A stretch of DNA of 64,000 nt, from NCBI GenBank assembly GCA_964434165.1, contig CAYSUS010000024.1:15628-79627 (forward strand), in the 5' to 3' direction. A program made the translations under genes and the position numbers. The first letter of the stretch is position 1, and every line of letters starts with the position of its first letter. A model generated the notes under the pieces. It ran no database searches, was not told the origin of the DNA, and was given only the letters and a program-made list of their open reading frames with translations. Shown here piece after piece: positions 25,008 through 33,795 of this stretch. The DNA is from CAYSUS01 sp964434165. Its GTDB lineage: Bacteria; Planctomycetota; Planctomycetia; Pirellulales; Thermoguttaceae.

Positions 25008-27638
25008 ATGAGAACCATCACCGCTCTCAGAATCCTCTCCCTCGCGGCCGCCTGGCTCGGCTGGACGTTGGACGCCGCGTCGGCCGTGCGGGCAGGCACG
25101 GGTAGCCCCTTCGCCGCTGGACCGAAGGCCGCGGCGACGGGTGAGGCTGTGACGATCACCTTCACGCTGGCCGAACCGACCGACGTCGAAGTGGCGGTGC
25201 TCGACGCACGCGGCCGCGTCGTTCGGCACCTGGGGGCCGCGCGGCTGGGTGGGGAGTCGGCTCCGCCCGCACCGTTCCGCAAGGGGCTCGCGCAATCGCT
25301 TGCCTGGGACCGCCTGGACGATTCCTGCCGGCCGGCGCGCGGCGGCCCCTTTGAGGTCCGCTTGCGCACCGGGCTGTCTGCCACGTTCGAAAGGATCATC
25401 GGCTGGTCGGGCCAGTCGCTCGCGTGGCCCAAGGGCCTGGCCTGTGGGCCGTGTGGCACGCTCTACGTGATCGACGCCGATCACCTCTACGCCCATCGCC
25501 AGACATGGCTCGTTCTGGCCTTCGATCGCCAGGGCAAGTACCTCCGCCAGGCCTTCCCCGGGCCGGCCGGGCTGCCGCCGGAGAAGCGACCAGGCTGGCC
25601 GCGGGTCGCGCTCGACGGCGGCCACGAGGTGCCCGTGGTGTTTCAGGCCCTGTCCCGGTGCACCTATCCCGGCTCCGTGATGGCCAATCGCATGTTTCCC
25701 GTGGTCACCGGCGACGGCCGGCTGATCCTGCTCAGCGGTCCCGGCGCGACGACCATCAAGCACGACGACTTCCGAGGAGGCCGCCGCCTTCTGATCCTGG
25801 GGACCGACGGGAGCGTGCCTGGGAATTGGCTGGGACCGGAGGTCTGTGCCCAGGTGGGCGGCGCAGGGCACCTCGCCCTTTCGCCCGACGAGCGGTTCGT
25901 GTACGTCACCGGACTGGTCGACACGGGCCGCAAGGGAAAGGGGCCGGTCAACGTCGTCTATCGCGTGCCGCTGGATGGGGCAGGCGCGAGCGAGATCTTC
26001 CTCGGGCGGCCCTATGAGACGCTCGAGGGCGAGGCCGGGCTGGACGATCCGCAGGGGATCGACGTCGATGCCCGGGGCAATCTCTACGTGGCCGACTACG
26101 CCCACGATCGCATCGCCGTGTTTCGGCCCGACGGCTCCTACCTCGACGAAATCCCCATCGCATGCCCGGACACGGTCCGCGTCAGCCGTAAGACCGGCGC
26201 GGTGTACGTGGTGCAGCTCGAGAAGCGGACCAAGGCTCATACGCACCAGCACTACTACGTGCCGGCCCACAACTGGAAGCTGCGGCGGGTCGTCAAGCTC
26301 GGAGGCCTGGAGGACAAGACCGAGAAGGCCTTCCTGGAGAGCCCCGCACGAGCGCGGTCGCGCCTGGGCGGAGGGTCGTTCCTGTCGCTGGACGAGTCGG
26401 GCGAGGAGCCGATCCTCTGGGTCTCCGGTCTGGCCTTCGGCAGCCCGGACGTGCTGAGGACTGTCGATCGCGGAGACCGCCTGGAGTCGCTGGGCGATCC
26501 GATCGCCGAGCGGATCGAGAAGGGGCAGACGCCGCTTCCGTTCGTCGGCGACGTGGCCGTGGTCGAGGGGAAGGTGGTGACCGGCTATCCGACGTTTCGT
26601 CGTCGCACGAGTCCTGAGTCGCTCGTCTTCGACGCGGCCACCGGTGCCCCGCTCGAGCCGTTCGTGCCCAAGACGGCCGACCGATCCAGGCGCGAGAACT
26701 ACTGGAACCTGGTGTACGGCGAGATGACCTCGGGCAAGGACGGCCGGATCTACTTCCACGCCGACGAGAACGTGTTGCGCTACGATCCGTCGGGCGATCC
26801 TGCGCCCTTCGAGTCCACCGGAAGCCATATCCTCGGCGGCCTGCCGTTCGACCGCCACACCCACATCTCTTCGATGTTCATCAACCGAGCGGGCGACATC
26901 TACGTGGCCGTGCGCGAGGAGGGCAAGGGTCAGGCCCGGGACGAAGACGTTATGTGCATTCGTGTGATCGGGGCCGACGGCAAGGTCAAACACGATGCGC
27001 TGATTCAGGCTCAGGGGACGCGCCTGGGTGGATTGGCCGTCGACCCGCAAGGCAACGTATTGCTCGGGGCACAGGTCTCGCGCCCGGAGGAGCGGGTTCC
27101 GCCCTGGTTCGAAGGGAAGCTGCCGCCCGACGGTCCGGCCCATCACCCGAGCATCGATTACGCGCAGTACGGCTCGGTGATCAAGTTCCCGCCGTCCGGC
27201 GGCCGGATCGTGCTTGATCGGAACGGACCGCTCGTGGCGCATCGCCAGAAGGTCTCCGCGGTCCGCATCGAAGACGGGCGGCTTATCGCCCGGGCCGGAC
27301 TGGTTCCGGGCAAGTACGACAAGACGGGCCTGGGCTGCGCGTGCGAGGTGACGCGCCTGGACGTGGACGACTTCGGCCGGCTCTACGTGCCCGACGTGTT
27401 CCGCTTCTGCGTCCTGGTGCTCGACGGCGAGGGCAACGAGATCACCCGCTTCGGCGGCTTCGGCAACATGGACAGCCGTGGCCCGTCCAGTCCGGTCTCG
27501 CAGCCGCAAGTCCCTTTGGGCTGGCCGCTTGCGGTGCGGCTTCTGGGCGAGCGGGCGGTCGTCGCCGATCTGGTCAATCGCCGCATCGTGGCCGTGAAGA
27601 TGGCTTGCGCGAAGGAGGCCGTGTGCCCGGTGCCATAG
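25008..27638 (+). CDS. Large secreted NHL-repeat/six-bladed propeller protein
   Basis: The 876-residue protein begins with a signal peptide (about residues 1-28), followed by a small immunoglobulin-like or FlgD-like domain (TGEAVTITFTLAEPTDVEVAVLDARG). Then come repeated propeller blades of the NHL/SMP-30 type: DDPQGIDVDARGNLYVADYAHDRIAVF, LGGLAVDPQGNVLLGAQ, CEVTRLDVDDFGRLYVPDVFRF and ADLVNRRIVAVKMA. It is probably two propellers in one chain. A cysteine pair (ACGPCG) is near residue 145. The ATG at 25008 has a GAGGAG site; the frame is open upstream to 24948 but the short extension lacks a signal. Role unknown; no heme CXXCH motif is present. Confidence 0.75.
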   Translation: MRTITALRILSLAAAWLGWTLDAASAVRAGTGSPFAAGPKAAATGEAVTITFTLAEPTDVEVAVLDARGRVVRHLGAARLGGESAPPAPFRKGLAQSLAWDRLDDSCRPARGGPFEVRLRTGLSATFERIIGWSGQSLAWPKGLACGPCGTLYVIDADHLYAHRQTWLVLAFDRQGKYLRQAFPGPAGLPPEKRPGWPRVALDGGHEVPVVFQALSRCTYPGSVMANRMFPVVTGDGRLILLSGPGATTIKHDDFRGGRRLLILGTDGSVPGNWLGPEVCAQVGGAGHLALSPDERFVYVTGLVDTGRKGKGPVNVVYRVPLDGAGASEIFLGRPYETLEGEAGLDDPQGIDVDARGNLYVADYAHDRIAVFRPDGSYLDEIPIACPDTVRVSRKTGAVYVVQLEKRTKAHTHQHYYVPAHNWKLRRVVKLGGLEDKTEKAFLESPARARSRLGGGSFLSLDESGEEPILWVSGLAFGSPDVLRTVDRGDRLESLGDPIAERIEKGQTPLPFVGDVAVVEGKVVTGYPTFRRRTSPESLVFDAATGAPLEPFVPKTADRSRRENYWNLVYGEMTSGKDGRIYFHADENVLRYDPSGDPAPFESTGSHILGGLPFDRHTHISSMFINRAGDIYVAVREEGKGQARDEDVMCIRVIGADGKVKHDALIQAQGTRLGGLAVDPQGNVLLGAQVSRPEERVPPWFEGKLPPDGPAHHPSIDYAQYGSVIKFPPSGGRIVLDRNGPLVAHRQKVSAVRIEDGRLIARAGLVPGKYDKTGLGCACEVTRLDVDDFGRLYVPDVFRFCVLVLDGEGNEITRFGGFGNMDSRGPSSPVSQPQVPLGWPLAVRLLGERAVVADLVNRRIVAVKMACAKEAVCPVP

Positions 27639-27890
27639 GACCGCTCGGCAGCGCCAGCTACGGCCATTCGCGGAGAAGCGCAAGCGAACGCCCCCCTGAC
27701 AGGGTGCGTTTCGACGATTGCCGCGGAATCGCGCTATACACCGATCCTCCACACGGCTATCATGGGCGGCTTAGTCGGCCGGTTCAACCAGACACTCGGC
27801 CGGCGTGCCTGCGGATCGGCGAACGAGGCGCCCCGGCGCGACAGAGAAGGCATCGGTCCCCGTGTTACGTGGTCGGCGGAGGGACCTGCG

Positions 27891-28247
27891 ATGTCGATCC
27901 GCGTGGAGTGCCCCAACGGGCATGTCTTGTCGGTCCGCGACTGCTGCGCCGGTCGGTTCGGTCCGTGCCCGGTGTGCGGGGCCCAGGTGCGCGTTCCTGC
28001 CCCCGCCGCGTCTTCTCTTTCGGACGAGGCCATTGTGGAGATTCTCGGGCCCCACGACCCGAATCGACCTCGGGGTTTCGCGGAGCCAGCGCCCCGCGTT
28101 CCTCGCGCGCCGCTCGGGGCAGCGCGCGTGGCGAGGAAGCGTCCTCCAGAAGGGGTCCCGACCAAAAGCTGCAACAAGTGCGGGGAGGAGATCCTCACCG
28201 CCACCCACATCTGCCCGCATTGCCACACATACGTGGGCGGTCGTTGA
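27891..28247 (+). CDS. Double zinc-ribbon protein
   Basis: This 118-residue protein has an N-terminal ribbon (VECPNGHVLSVRDCCAGRFGPCPVCG), a linker with the acidic SDEAIVEILG motif, a basic Pro/Arg-rich stretch and a C-terminal ribbon (CNKCGEE and CPHCHTYVG). Ribbons of the form PNGH-7-C-CPXCG are frequent in planctomycete proteins but their function is not known. The ATG at 27891 follows GGAGGG; an upstream ATG at 27762 would add 43 residues without family match. There is no clear membrane helix. The 252-bp upstream gap shows no gene; a TATACA at 27735 is a possible -10. Confidence 0.6.
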   Translation: MSIRVECPNGHVLSVRDCCAGRFGPCPVCGAQVRVPAPAASSLSDEAIVEILGPHDPNRPRGFAEPAPRVPRAPLGAARVARKRPPEGVPTKSCNKCGEEILTATHICPHCHTYVGGR

Positions 28248-28454
28248 GCGGGCCATGGGCGTGGGCAAGGCAAGGCAGAACGCCGGAGGTTGCCTCGCGG
28301 CAGACGGCGGCCACGGCCTGGCGTGGCCGAGGATCAGGCCGCCCGGCCCGTCGCCATCGGGTCCCGGCGGAGCGGGGTGTACGGGCGGACCGCTTGTTGG
28401 CGAATTTCCTAACGGTATTCTGCAGAAGGATTTGCGCAGGGCTTACGGGTCTCG

Positions 28455-28483
28455 TTGGCCGCCGGGGGGGCAGTTGATATAGT
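28455..28483 (+). promoter_or_regulatory. Sigma-70-type promoter for phoH
   Basis: TTGGCC (28455-28460) and TATAGT (28478-28483) are 17 bases apart. A start near 28490 would give a leader of about 55 bases that consists almost wholly of the two hairpins described next. Confidence 0.5.
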
Positions 28484-28496
28484 AAACTGTTTGAAG

Positions 28497-28544
28497 AACC
28501 CAAGGGTGTTGGGTTGTGCCGGCGCCAAGGCCGGCTCGTTTTTT
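28497..28544 (+). terminator. Tandem hairpins with T6 run abutting the phoH start
   Basis: First stem: AACCCAA (28497-28503) with TTGGGTT (28509-28515). Second stem: GCCGGC (28518-28523) with GCCGGC (28530-28535). Then TCG and six T (28539-28544) directly before the ATG at 28546. This is the layout of an intrinsic terminator or attenuator placed in a short leader. It may regulate phoH-pgpH-ybeY-corC. Confidence 0.55.
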
Positions 28545-28545
28545 G

Positions 28546-29496
28546 ATGATCGAATCAACCATCTCGGTGGTCAGTTCGAAGGCGCTGCTGGCCGTATTCG
28601 GAACCTGCGATCAGCACCTTCGCAAGATCCGCAGTGCCCTGGGCGTGAACGTGTCGGCGCGTGACGGCCGCATTCACGTGCGCGGGGAGGAGCAGGCGGT
28701 CGCTTCGGCCACGAAGGTCCTGGAAGCGCTTCAGGCCCATGTCCAGCGCCACGGCGGCGTTTCGTCGGATGACGTGGATCGCATCCTCGACCGGGTTCAT
28801 CATGGGGAGGGTTTCCGCGACGTTCCGCCGGTGGAGGTGATGGCCGGGCGGCAGATCCGGGCGCGGACGGCGGGCCAGGCACGCTACCTCCAGGCCATCC
28901 GGGAGAACGACGTCGTTCTCTGCGCGGGGCCGGCGGGGACGGGCAAGACGTATCTGGCGGTGGCGATGGCCGTGTCGGCGCTGCGCGAGGGGACGATCCG
29001 CAAGATCGTGCTCGTGCGCCCGGCCGTAGAGGCCGGCGAGAGCCTTGGCTTTCTGCCCGGTGACTTGCAGGCGAAGATTAACCCCTACCTGCGCCCGTTG
29101 CTCGACGCCCTGCAGGAAATGATGGAATTCGAACTGATACAGCGGTATAAGGAGCAGGACCTGATCGAGGTGCTGCCGCTGGCCTACATGCGGGGCCGGA
29201 CGCTCAACCAGGCGTTCATGATCCTGGACGAGGCGCAAAACACGACCGTGGGACAGATGAAGATGTTTCTCACGCGCATGGGCACCGGCTCGAAGGTCGT
29301 CGTGTCGGGCGACACGACTCAGATGGATCTTCCGCCGCAGACGCGAAGCGGGATGATCGACGCCCTCGCCCGGCTCACCGCGATTCCGGGCGTGGGGGCC
29401 GTGCAGCTTTCGGGCGCCGACATCGTCCGCCACCCGCTGGTGCAGAAGATCGTCGATGCCTACGAAGAACCGTCGCGGAAGCGGGGCAGGGGATGA
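28546..29496 (+). CDS. PhoH-family ATPase (PhoH/PhoL-like)
   Basis: The 316-residue protein has the PhoH P-loop AGPAGTGKTYLA (Walker A, about residues 127-138), FLPGDLQAKINPYLRPLLDAL, and the Walker B FMILDEAQNTT, plus MKMFLTRMGTGSKVVVSGDTTQMDLP. The N-terminal 100 residues contain a KH-like segment (ALLAVFGTCDQHLRKIRSALGVNVSARDGRIHVRG). PhoH proteins are ATPases linked to RNA metabolism and often lie beside ybeY. GTG at 28516 is an alternative start but falls within the leader hairpins; the ATG at 28546 is preferred despite no clear ribosome site. Confidence 0.9.
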   Translation: MIESTISVVSSKALLAVFGTCDQHLRKIRSALGVNVSARDGRIHVRGEEQAVASATKVLEALQAHVQRHGGVSSDDVDRILDRVHHGEGFRDVPPVEVMAGRQIRARTAGQARYLQAIRENDVVLCAGPAGTGKTYLAVAMAVSALREGTIRKIVLVRPAVEAGESLGFLPGDLQAKINPYLRPLLDALQEMMEFELIQRYKEQDLIEVLPLAYMRGRTLNQAFMILDEAQNTTVGQMKMFLTRMGTGSKVVVSGDTTQMDLPPQTRSGMIDALARLTAIPGVGAVQLSGADIVRHPLVQKIVDAYEEPSRKRGRG

Positions 29497-29567
29497 GGCG
29501 ACCGGTGGACTCCCGATGTCCCGTGGGCTTCGGAGGTCTTCAGCGTCGGAACATGAAGAGCTGACCG

Positions 29568-31829
29568 ATGTCTTCAGGCGGAAAGAAGCGAACCCGATCG
29601 GAGCGCGTGGCGGCGCTTGAGCTCGCGCCGACCCACTGGAAGCGGGTGATGGGCTCGCTTCGCCGCCAGGACGTGCTCGCCCGCATCGCCTTGGCGGCGG
29701 CGGCGTCGCTGGCGCTCTGCGTTGTGGTCCGGGGCTGGGCCCCGCCGTTCACGTACCGTGTAGGCTATGCCCCGTCGCGCGACCTGATCGCCCGGGTCGC
29801 GTTTTCCGACCCGGTGGCCACGCAGCGGCAGCGCGACTTGATCGCCGGGCAGGTGCGGTATGTGTACTGCCATGATCCCGAGCCGCTGGCTCGAATCCGT
29901 TCGGAGCTGGCCGACCTGCTACCCGCCCTGCTCGCCGACGAATCGCTACCCGACGAGCCGCTGGCGGTGTGGCAGGAATTCCTGGGACCGGACGAGCGCA
30001 AGGCCTCGGCGGAGAGCATGCGCCGGAGCCTCCGGCGGTTTCACGAGGCCTTGGAAGGGTCGCGAGGGGCGGACGCCTTGCTTCGGCACGTGGCCGAGAC
30101 CCTGGCGCCCTACGAGCGCCGGGGATTCTCCGTCCGGCTGTTGCAGAAGCCGGGGGAGGGGCACCAGGGAGAGATCGCCATCTACTCGGCGGGCCGTCCG
30201 GAGCAGCGCGAGACGGTCAAGGTCCGCGAGATCATTCTCCGCGATCGGCGGACCCTTGAGGAGAGCCTCGTCGATAAGGGCCAGTCCGAACCCGTGGCCG
30301 AGGCGGTCTCCCACTGGCTCTGGTCCCGCCTGGCGAAGCTGGGCACGACGCTCACCCGGGACGAGGCGGCCATTGAGCTGACCAGCCAGGAGGCCGCCGA
30401 GGCGGCGGCCGACTCGGAGGTCGTGCGGATCGAGCCGGGGCGTCCGCTCGCCGACGCCAGTCAGCTCTTGTCCGAGGAGGACGTGCGCGTGCTCCGCCTG
30501 GAGCACGAGGCGTTCGTCGCCGAGATCAGCCCGCAGTGGATGGCCGGCCGGGCCGCGGCCGTCACCCTCCTGATCTTCGCCACGTTGTGTGTTTGCGGGG
30601 TGTATCTCCACTTCCGCGAGCGAAGCCTGATGCTCGATCTGCGGCGGCTGGCGACGCTGGTAGGCATGGTGGTCGTGACCGTGGTCCTGATGCGCTGGCT
30701 GGCCGGCAGTTCGCTTCACGCCGAGCTGGTGCCGCTGCTGCTTTTCGGCCAGACCGTTGCGATCGCCTACCGCCAGGAGCTGGCGTTGTTGCTCTGCGGC
30801 ACCGCCTCGCTGGTGCTCGTGCTGGGGATGGGGCACGCGCTGGCTCAGTTTCTGGTGTTGATGGGGGCTGCGGCCACGGCCATCGCCCAGATGGGGCGGG
30901 TCCGCAGCCGAAGCAAGCTGATCTACGTGGGCCTGTCCGCCGGGGCCGTGGCCGCTGCGCTCTCCGCCGTGGCCGGGGTGCTCGACAACCAGCCGCTCTC
31001 GCGCAGCCTGCTCTGGTCGGCCGCCACGGTGGGCGTGTGGGGCGTGGCGGCGGGCTTCCTGATGAGCGGGCTCCTGCCGTTCGTGGAGAAGGCGTTCGGC
31101 GTGCTCACCGACATCAGCCTCTTGGAGTTGGGCGACGTGGCGCATCCCTTGCTTCAGGAGTTGATCCGCCGCGCGCCGAGTACCTACAACCACTCGGTCA
31201 CCGTAGGCTCGATCGCCGAGGCCGCCGCGGAGTCGATCGGCGCACGGGGGCTGCTGGTCCGCGTGGGGGCGTACTTCCACGACATCGGCAAGATGCTCAA
31301 ACCGGGGTATTTCATAGAGAACCAGTCGCCCGACTGCAACCAGCACGCCACCTTGCTTCCGGCTATGAGTACGCTGGTAATTATCGCCCACGTCAAGGAC
31401 GGGGCGGACCTCGCCCGACAGCATCACCTTCCCGAGCCGATCATCGACTTCATCCGCCAGCACCACGGCACGACGCTGGTCGAGTACTTTTTCGCCCTGG
31501 CCAGCGAGCAAAGCCAGTCCGATCCCAACGGCAGCGAGATCGAGGAGAGCAACTACCGCTATCCGGGACCCCGGCCGCAGACGCGCGAAGCCTGCGTGCT
31601 GATGCTGGCCGACGCCGTCGAGGGGGCCAGTCGCACGCTGGTCGATCCCACCCCGGCGCGGATCGAGAGCCTGGTCCGCCAGGTGACCGAGCGGCGCCTT
31701 GAGGACGGCCAGTTCGACGAGAGCAACCTGACGCTCCGCGAGCTCCGCACCGTCCAGAACAGCCTCGTCAAATCGCTGATCGCCATCTATCATGGAAGGG
31801 TCAAGTACCCCGAACAGAAGACCGCATGA
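29568..31829 (+). CDS. 7TM-HD protein, PgpH-type cyclic-di-AMP phosphodiesterase
   Basis: The 753-residue protein follows the PgpH/YqfF layout: one N-terminal helix (about residues 43-60), an extracytoplasmic 7TMR-HD domain to about residue 320, seven membrane helices (about 325-510) and a C-terminal HD domain. The HD motif reads YFHDIGKMLKP with His571 and Asp572, and NHSVTVGSIAEAAAESIGA, QHH and ADAVEGASR are the expected metal- and substrate-site segments. Firmicute PgpH breaks down c-di-AMP; a planctomycete substrate is inferred from the family. It overlaps ybeY by ATGA at 31826, and phoH ends 71 bases upstream, the same gene order as in Bacillus. Confidence 0.9.
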   Translation: MSSGGKKRTRSERVAALELAPTHWKRVMGSLRRQDVLARIALAAAASLALCVVVRGWAPPFTYRVGYAPSRDLIARVAFSDPVATQRQRDLIAGQVRYVYCHDPEPLARIRSELADLLPALLADESLPDEPLAVWQEFLGPDERKASAESMRRSLRRFHEALEGSRGADALLRHVAETLAPYERRGFSVRLLQKPGEGHQGEIAIYSAGRPEQRETVKVREIILRDRRTLEESLVDKGQSEPVAEAVSHWLWSRLAKLGTTLTRDEAAIELTSQEAAEAAADSEVVRIEPGRPLADASQLLSEEDVRVLRLEHEAFVAEISPQWMAGRAAAVTLLIFATLCVCGVYLHFRERSLMLDLRRLATLVGMVVVTVVLMRWLAGSSLHAELVPLLLFGQTVAIAYRQELALLLCGTASLVLVLGMGHALAQFLVLMGAAATAIAQMGRVRSRSKLIYVGLSAGAVAAALSAVAGVLDNQPLSRSLLWSAATVGVWGVAAGFLMSGLLPFVEKAFGVLTDISLLELGDVAHPLLQELIRRAPSTYNHSVTVGSIAEAAAESIGARGLLVRVGAYFHDIGKMLKPGYFIENQSPDCNQHATLLPAMSTLVIIAHVKDGADLARQHHLPEPIIDFIRQHHGTTLVEYFFALASEQSQSDPNGSEIEESNYRYPGPRPQTREACVLMLADAVEGASRTLVDPTPARIESLVRQVTERRLEDGQFDESNLTLRELRTVQNSLVKSLIAIYHGRVKYPEQKTA

Positions 31830-32332
31830 TCTCCGTTCAGGTCACCAGCCGACAGCAGTGCCTCCGGGTCGATCCGGGGCGGATTGCCGCGGCGGTCCGC
31901 ACCGCGCTGGAGGGCGAGGGCGAGGAGTCGGCCGAGGTGAGCGTGGCGGTGGTCGATGACGCGGCGATCCAGGAGTTGAACCGCCGGTATCTCGACCACG
32001 ACTTCCCGACCGACGTGCTCAGCTTCGCGCTCGGCGACGACGAGGGCCCCCTGGAGGGCGAGATCGTGATGAGCGCGGAGACGGCCGCCAGGGCGGCGCC
32101 CCGCTACGGTTGGTCGGCCGAGGAGGAGCTGCTCCTTTACGCGGTGCATGGGGCCCTGCACCTGGCCGGCCTCGACGATCAATCGCCCTCGGATCGGGCG
32201 CGGATGCGGCGCCGGGAGCGCGCAAGCCTGGAGCGGCTGGGCCTGGCCCCGCCCGCACGGACGCGCCGACCCGGCGAAACGCCGCGCCGAAGCCACGGCC
32301 CGCCGTCAAGGCGGGGAAGGGGGAGCCCGTGA
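31826..32332 (+). CDS. ybeY: Endoribonuclease YbeY
   Basis: YbeY is the metal-dependent RNase of 16S rRNA 3'-end maturation and ribosome quality control. The 168 residues include LNRRYLDHDFPTDVLSF and the metal motif HGALHLAGLDD. In Escherichia coli the three ligands are His-3-His-5-His; here His108 and His112 are kept, and the third position is Asp118. A long basic C-terminal tail (RTRRPGETPRRSHGPPSR) is unusual. The start overlaps pgpH (ATGA) and the stop overlaps the CBS protein (GTGA). Confidence 0.92.
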   Translation: MISVQVTSRQQCLRVDPGRIAAAVRTALEGEGEESAEVSVAVVDDAAIQELNRRYLDHDFPTDVLSFALGDDEGPLEGEIVMSAETAARAAPRYGWSAEEELLLYAVHGALHLAGLDDQSPSDRARMRRRERASLERLGLAPPARTRRPGETPRRSHGPPSRRGRGSP

Positions 32333-33624
32333 CCCCGTGGCTTCTGTTCGGGCTCGCGGTCGGCGCCTTTTCGATCGCCGCCCTCGCGGCGATCGGGGCC
32401 CGCTCGCTGGTCGAGTTCTCGCGGAGCGAGCTCGAGGAGATCTGCAAGCGCCGCAACTCGCCGGAGCGCCTGGGCCAGGTCCTCCGCGGCTACGAGACGG
32501 CCGGGTTGGGCGCGGAAACGCTCCAGGTGATCGCCTCGGCCGTGGCGGTGGGCGCGTTTGCCCTCTGGTTGTCGGGTTGGCCAGATCAGGCCGCCGCGCC
32601 GCTTGCCGCGCGGTTCGCGATCGGCGCCGCGATCGGCGCGGTTCTGTTGCTGGCCGTGGAGACCTGGATTCCCAGGGCCGTGGCCGAGCTCTGGGCGGCA
32701 TGGCTGGTGTATTACACGTTTCCGTTCTGGCGCGGTCTGAGCGCGGTCATGACTCCGACGGTTCTCGGCGTGCGGTTCGCGGACGGGCTCCTGCACCGGC
32801 TCGCGGGAAGAACTCCGGAGCCCGACGACGAGGACACGATCGAGGAGGAGATCCGCACGATCGTCACCGAGGGGCACCGCGAGGGCCTGCTGGAGGAAGA
32901 CGCCCGGGAGATGATCGAGGGGGTGATCGAGCTGGCCGACGTGGACGTTTCGGAGATCATGGTCCCGCGGACCGACATGGTCACCGTGCCCGTCACGATG
33001 TCCTGGTCCGACCTGATTCCCTTCGTGGTCGGCGCAGGCCACACGCGAATCCCCGTGTACGAGAAGAGCCGCGACGACATCGTCGGCATCCTCTACGCCA
33101 AGGACCTCCTTCCGGAGCTGGCCAAGGGCGCGGACGAGCCGGTGACCCCCTGGACGACGCTGCTCCGCGAGCCGTACTTCGTGCCCGAGACCAAGCCGGT
33201 GGACGTGCTGTTGCAGGAGTTCCAGCGCACGCGCAATCACATGGCCGTGGTGCTCGACGAATACGGCGGGGTGGCCGGGCTGGTGACCCTGGAGGACGTG
33301 TTGGAGGAGATCGTCGGCGAGATCGAGGACGAGTACGACAAGGTGCTGATGGCCGGGATCCGCGACGTCTCGCCTGGGGTGATCGAGGCCGCCGGCCGGG
33401 TCCACATCGACGAGATCAACGAACACCTGGGGCTCGACCTGCCCGACGACGAGGACTACGACACGATCGGCGGCTTCGTGTTCAGCCAGTTGGGGCACGT
33501 GCCGGTGGCCGGGGAGAAGACCCTATGGAAGAACGCCCGGGTGACCGTGCTCGAGGCCACCCGGCGCCGCGTGGAGCGGGTGCGGATCGAGAATCTCAAC
33601 GAGGCCCGCAAGGTGACGGCGTGA
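32329..33624 (+). CDS. CNNM/CorC-like membrane protein with CBS pair
   Basis: The GTG at 32329, overlapping ybeY, gives 431 residues. An N-terminal DUF21/CNNM-type membrane domain (helices about 5-25, 60-80, 95-115 and 125-145) is followed by a CBS pair (MVPRTDMVTVPVTMSWSDLI, ILYAKDLLPEL, HMAVVLDEYGGVAGLVTLEDVLEEIVGEIEDEYD) and a CorC_HlyC domain (GRVHIDEINEHLGLDLPDDEDYDTIGGFVFS). Such proteins take part in divalent-cation (Mg, Co) export; hemolysin is a historical name. The frame opens upstream at 32110, but the start at 32329 is the one that keeps the membrane anchor intact. Downstream lies a dispersed repeat. Confidence 0.9.
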   Translation: MTPWLLFGLAVGAFSIAALAAIGARSLVEFSRSELEEICKRRNSPERLGQVLRGYETAGLGAETLQVIASAVAVGAFALWLSGWPDQAAAPLAARFAIGAAIGAVLLLAVETWIPRAVAELWAAWLVYYTFPFWRGLSAVMTPTVLGVRFADGLLHRLAGRTPEPDDEDTIEEEIRTIVTEGHREGLLEEDAREMIEGVIELADVDVSEIMVPRTDMVTVPVTMSWSDLIPFVVGAGHTRIPVYEKSRDDIVGILYAKDLLPELAKGADEPVTPWTTLLREPYFVPETKPVDVLLQEFQRTRNHMAVVLDEYGGVAGLVTLEDVLEEIVGEIEDEYDKVLMAGIRDVSPGVIEAAGRVHIDEINEHLGLDLPDDEDYDTIGGFVFSQLGHVPVAGEKTLWKNARVTVLEATRRRVERVRIENLNEARKVTA

Positions 33625-33698
33625 GGGAAGGGGCGAGTGGCGGTTGTTGGGTTACTCGGTTATTGGTCGCTGGTGGATCGGTGAGTAGGGGCCTTCGG

Positions 33699-33795
33699 GC
33701 TTCCGTACTTCGTGCTCGGTGTCGAGCATCGACTGGGAGTATGACCAACCTACACGCCACTTCCTGTCCCTTGACTCCTGCTCCCTACCCCCTCC
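33699..33795 (+). repeat. Dispersed composite repeat, copy 2
   Basis: CTTCCGTACTTCGTGCTCGG and GTCGAGCAT are followed by GACCAACC and period-7 C-rich words (CTTCCTG, TCCCTTG, ACTCCTG, CTCCCTA). It matches copy 1 at 14771 and, inverted, copy 3 at 62212. It runs up to the GTG start of recO. Confidence 0.7.
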
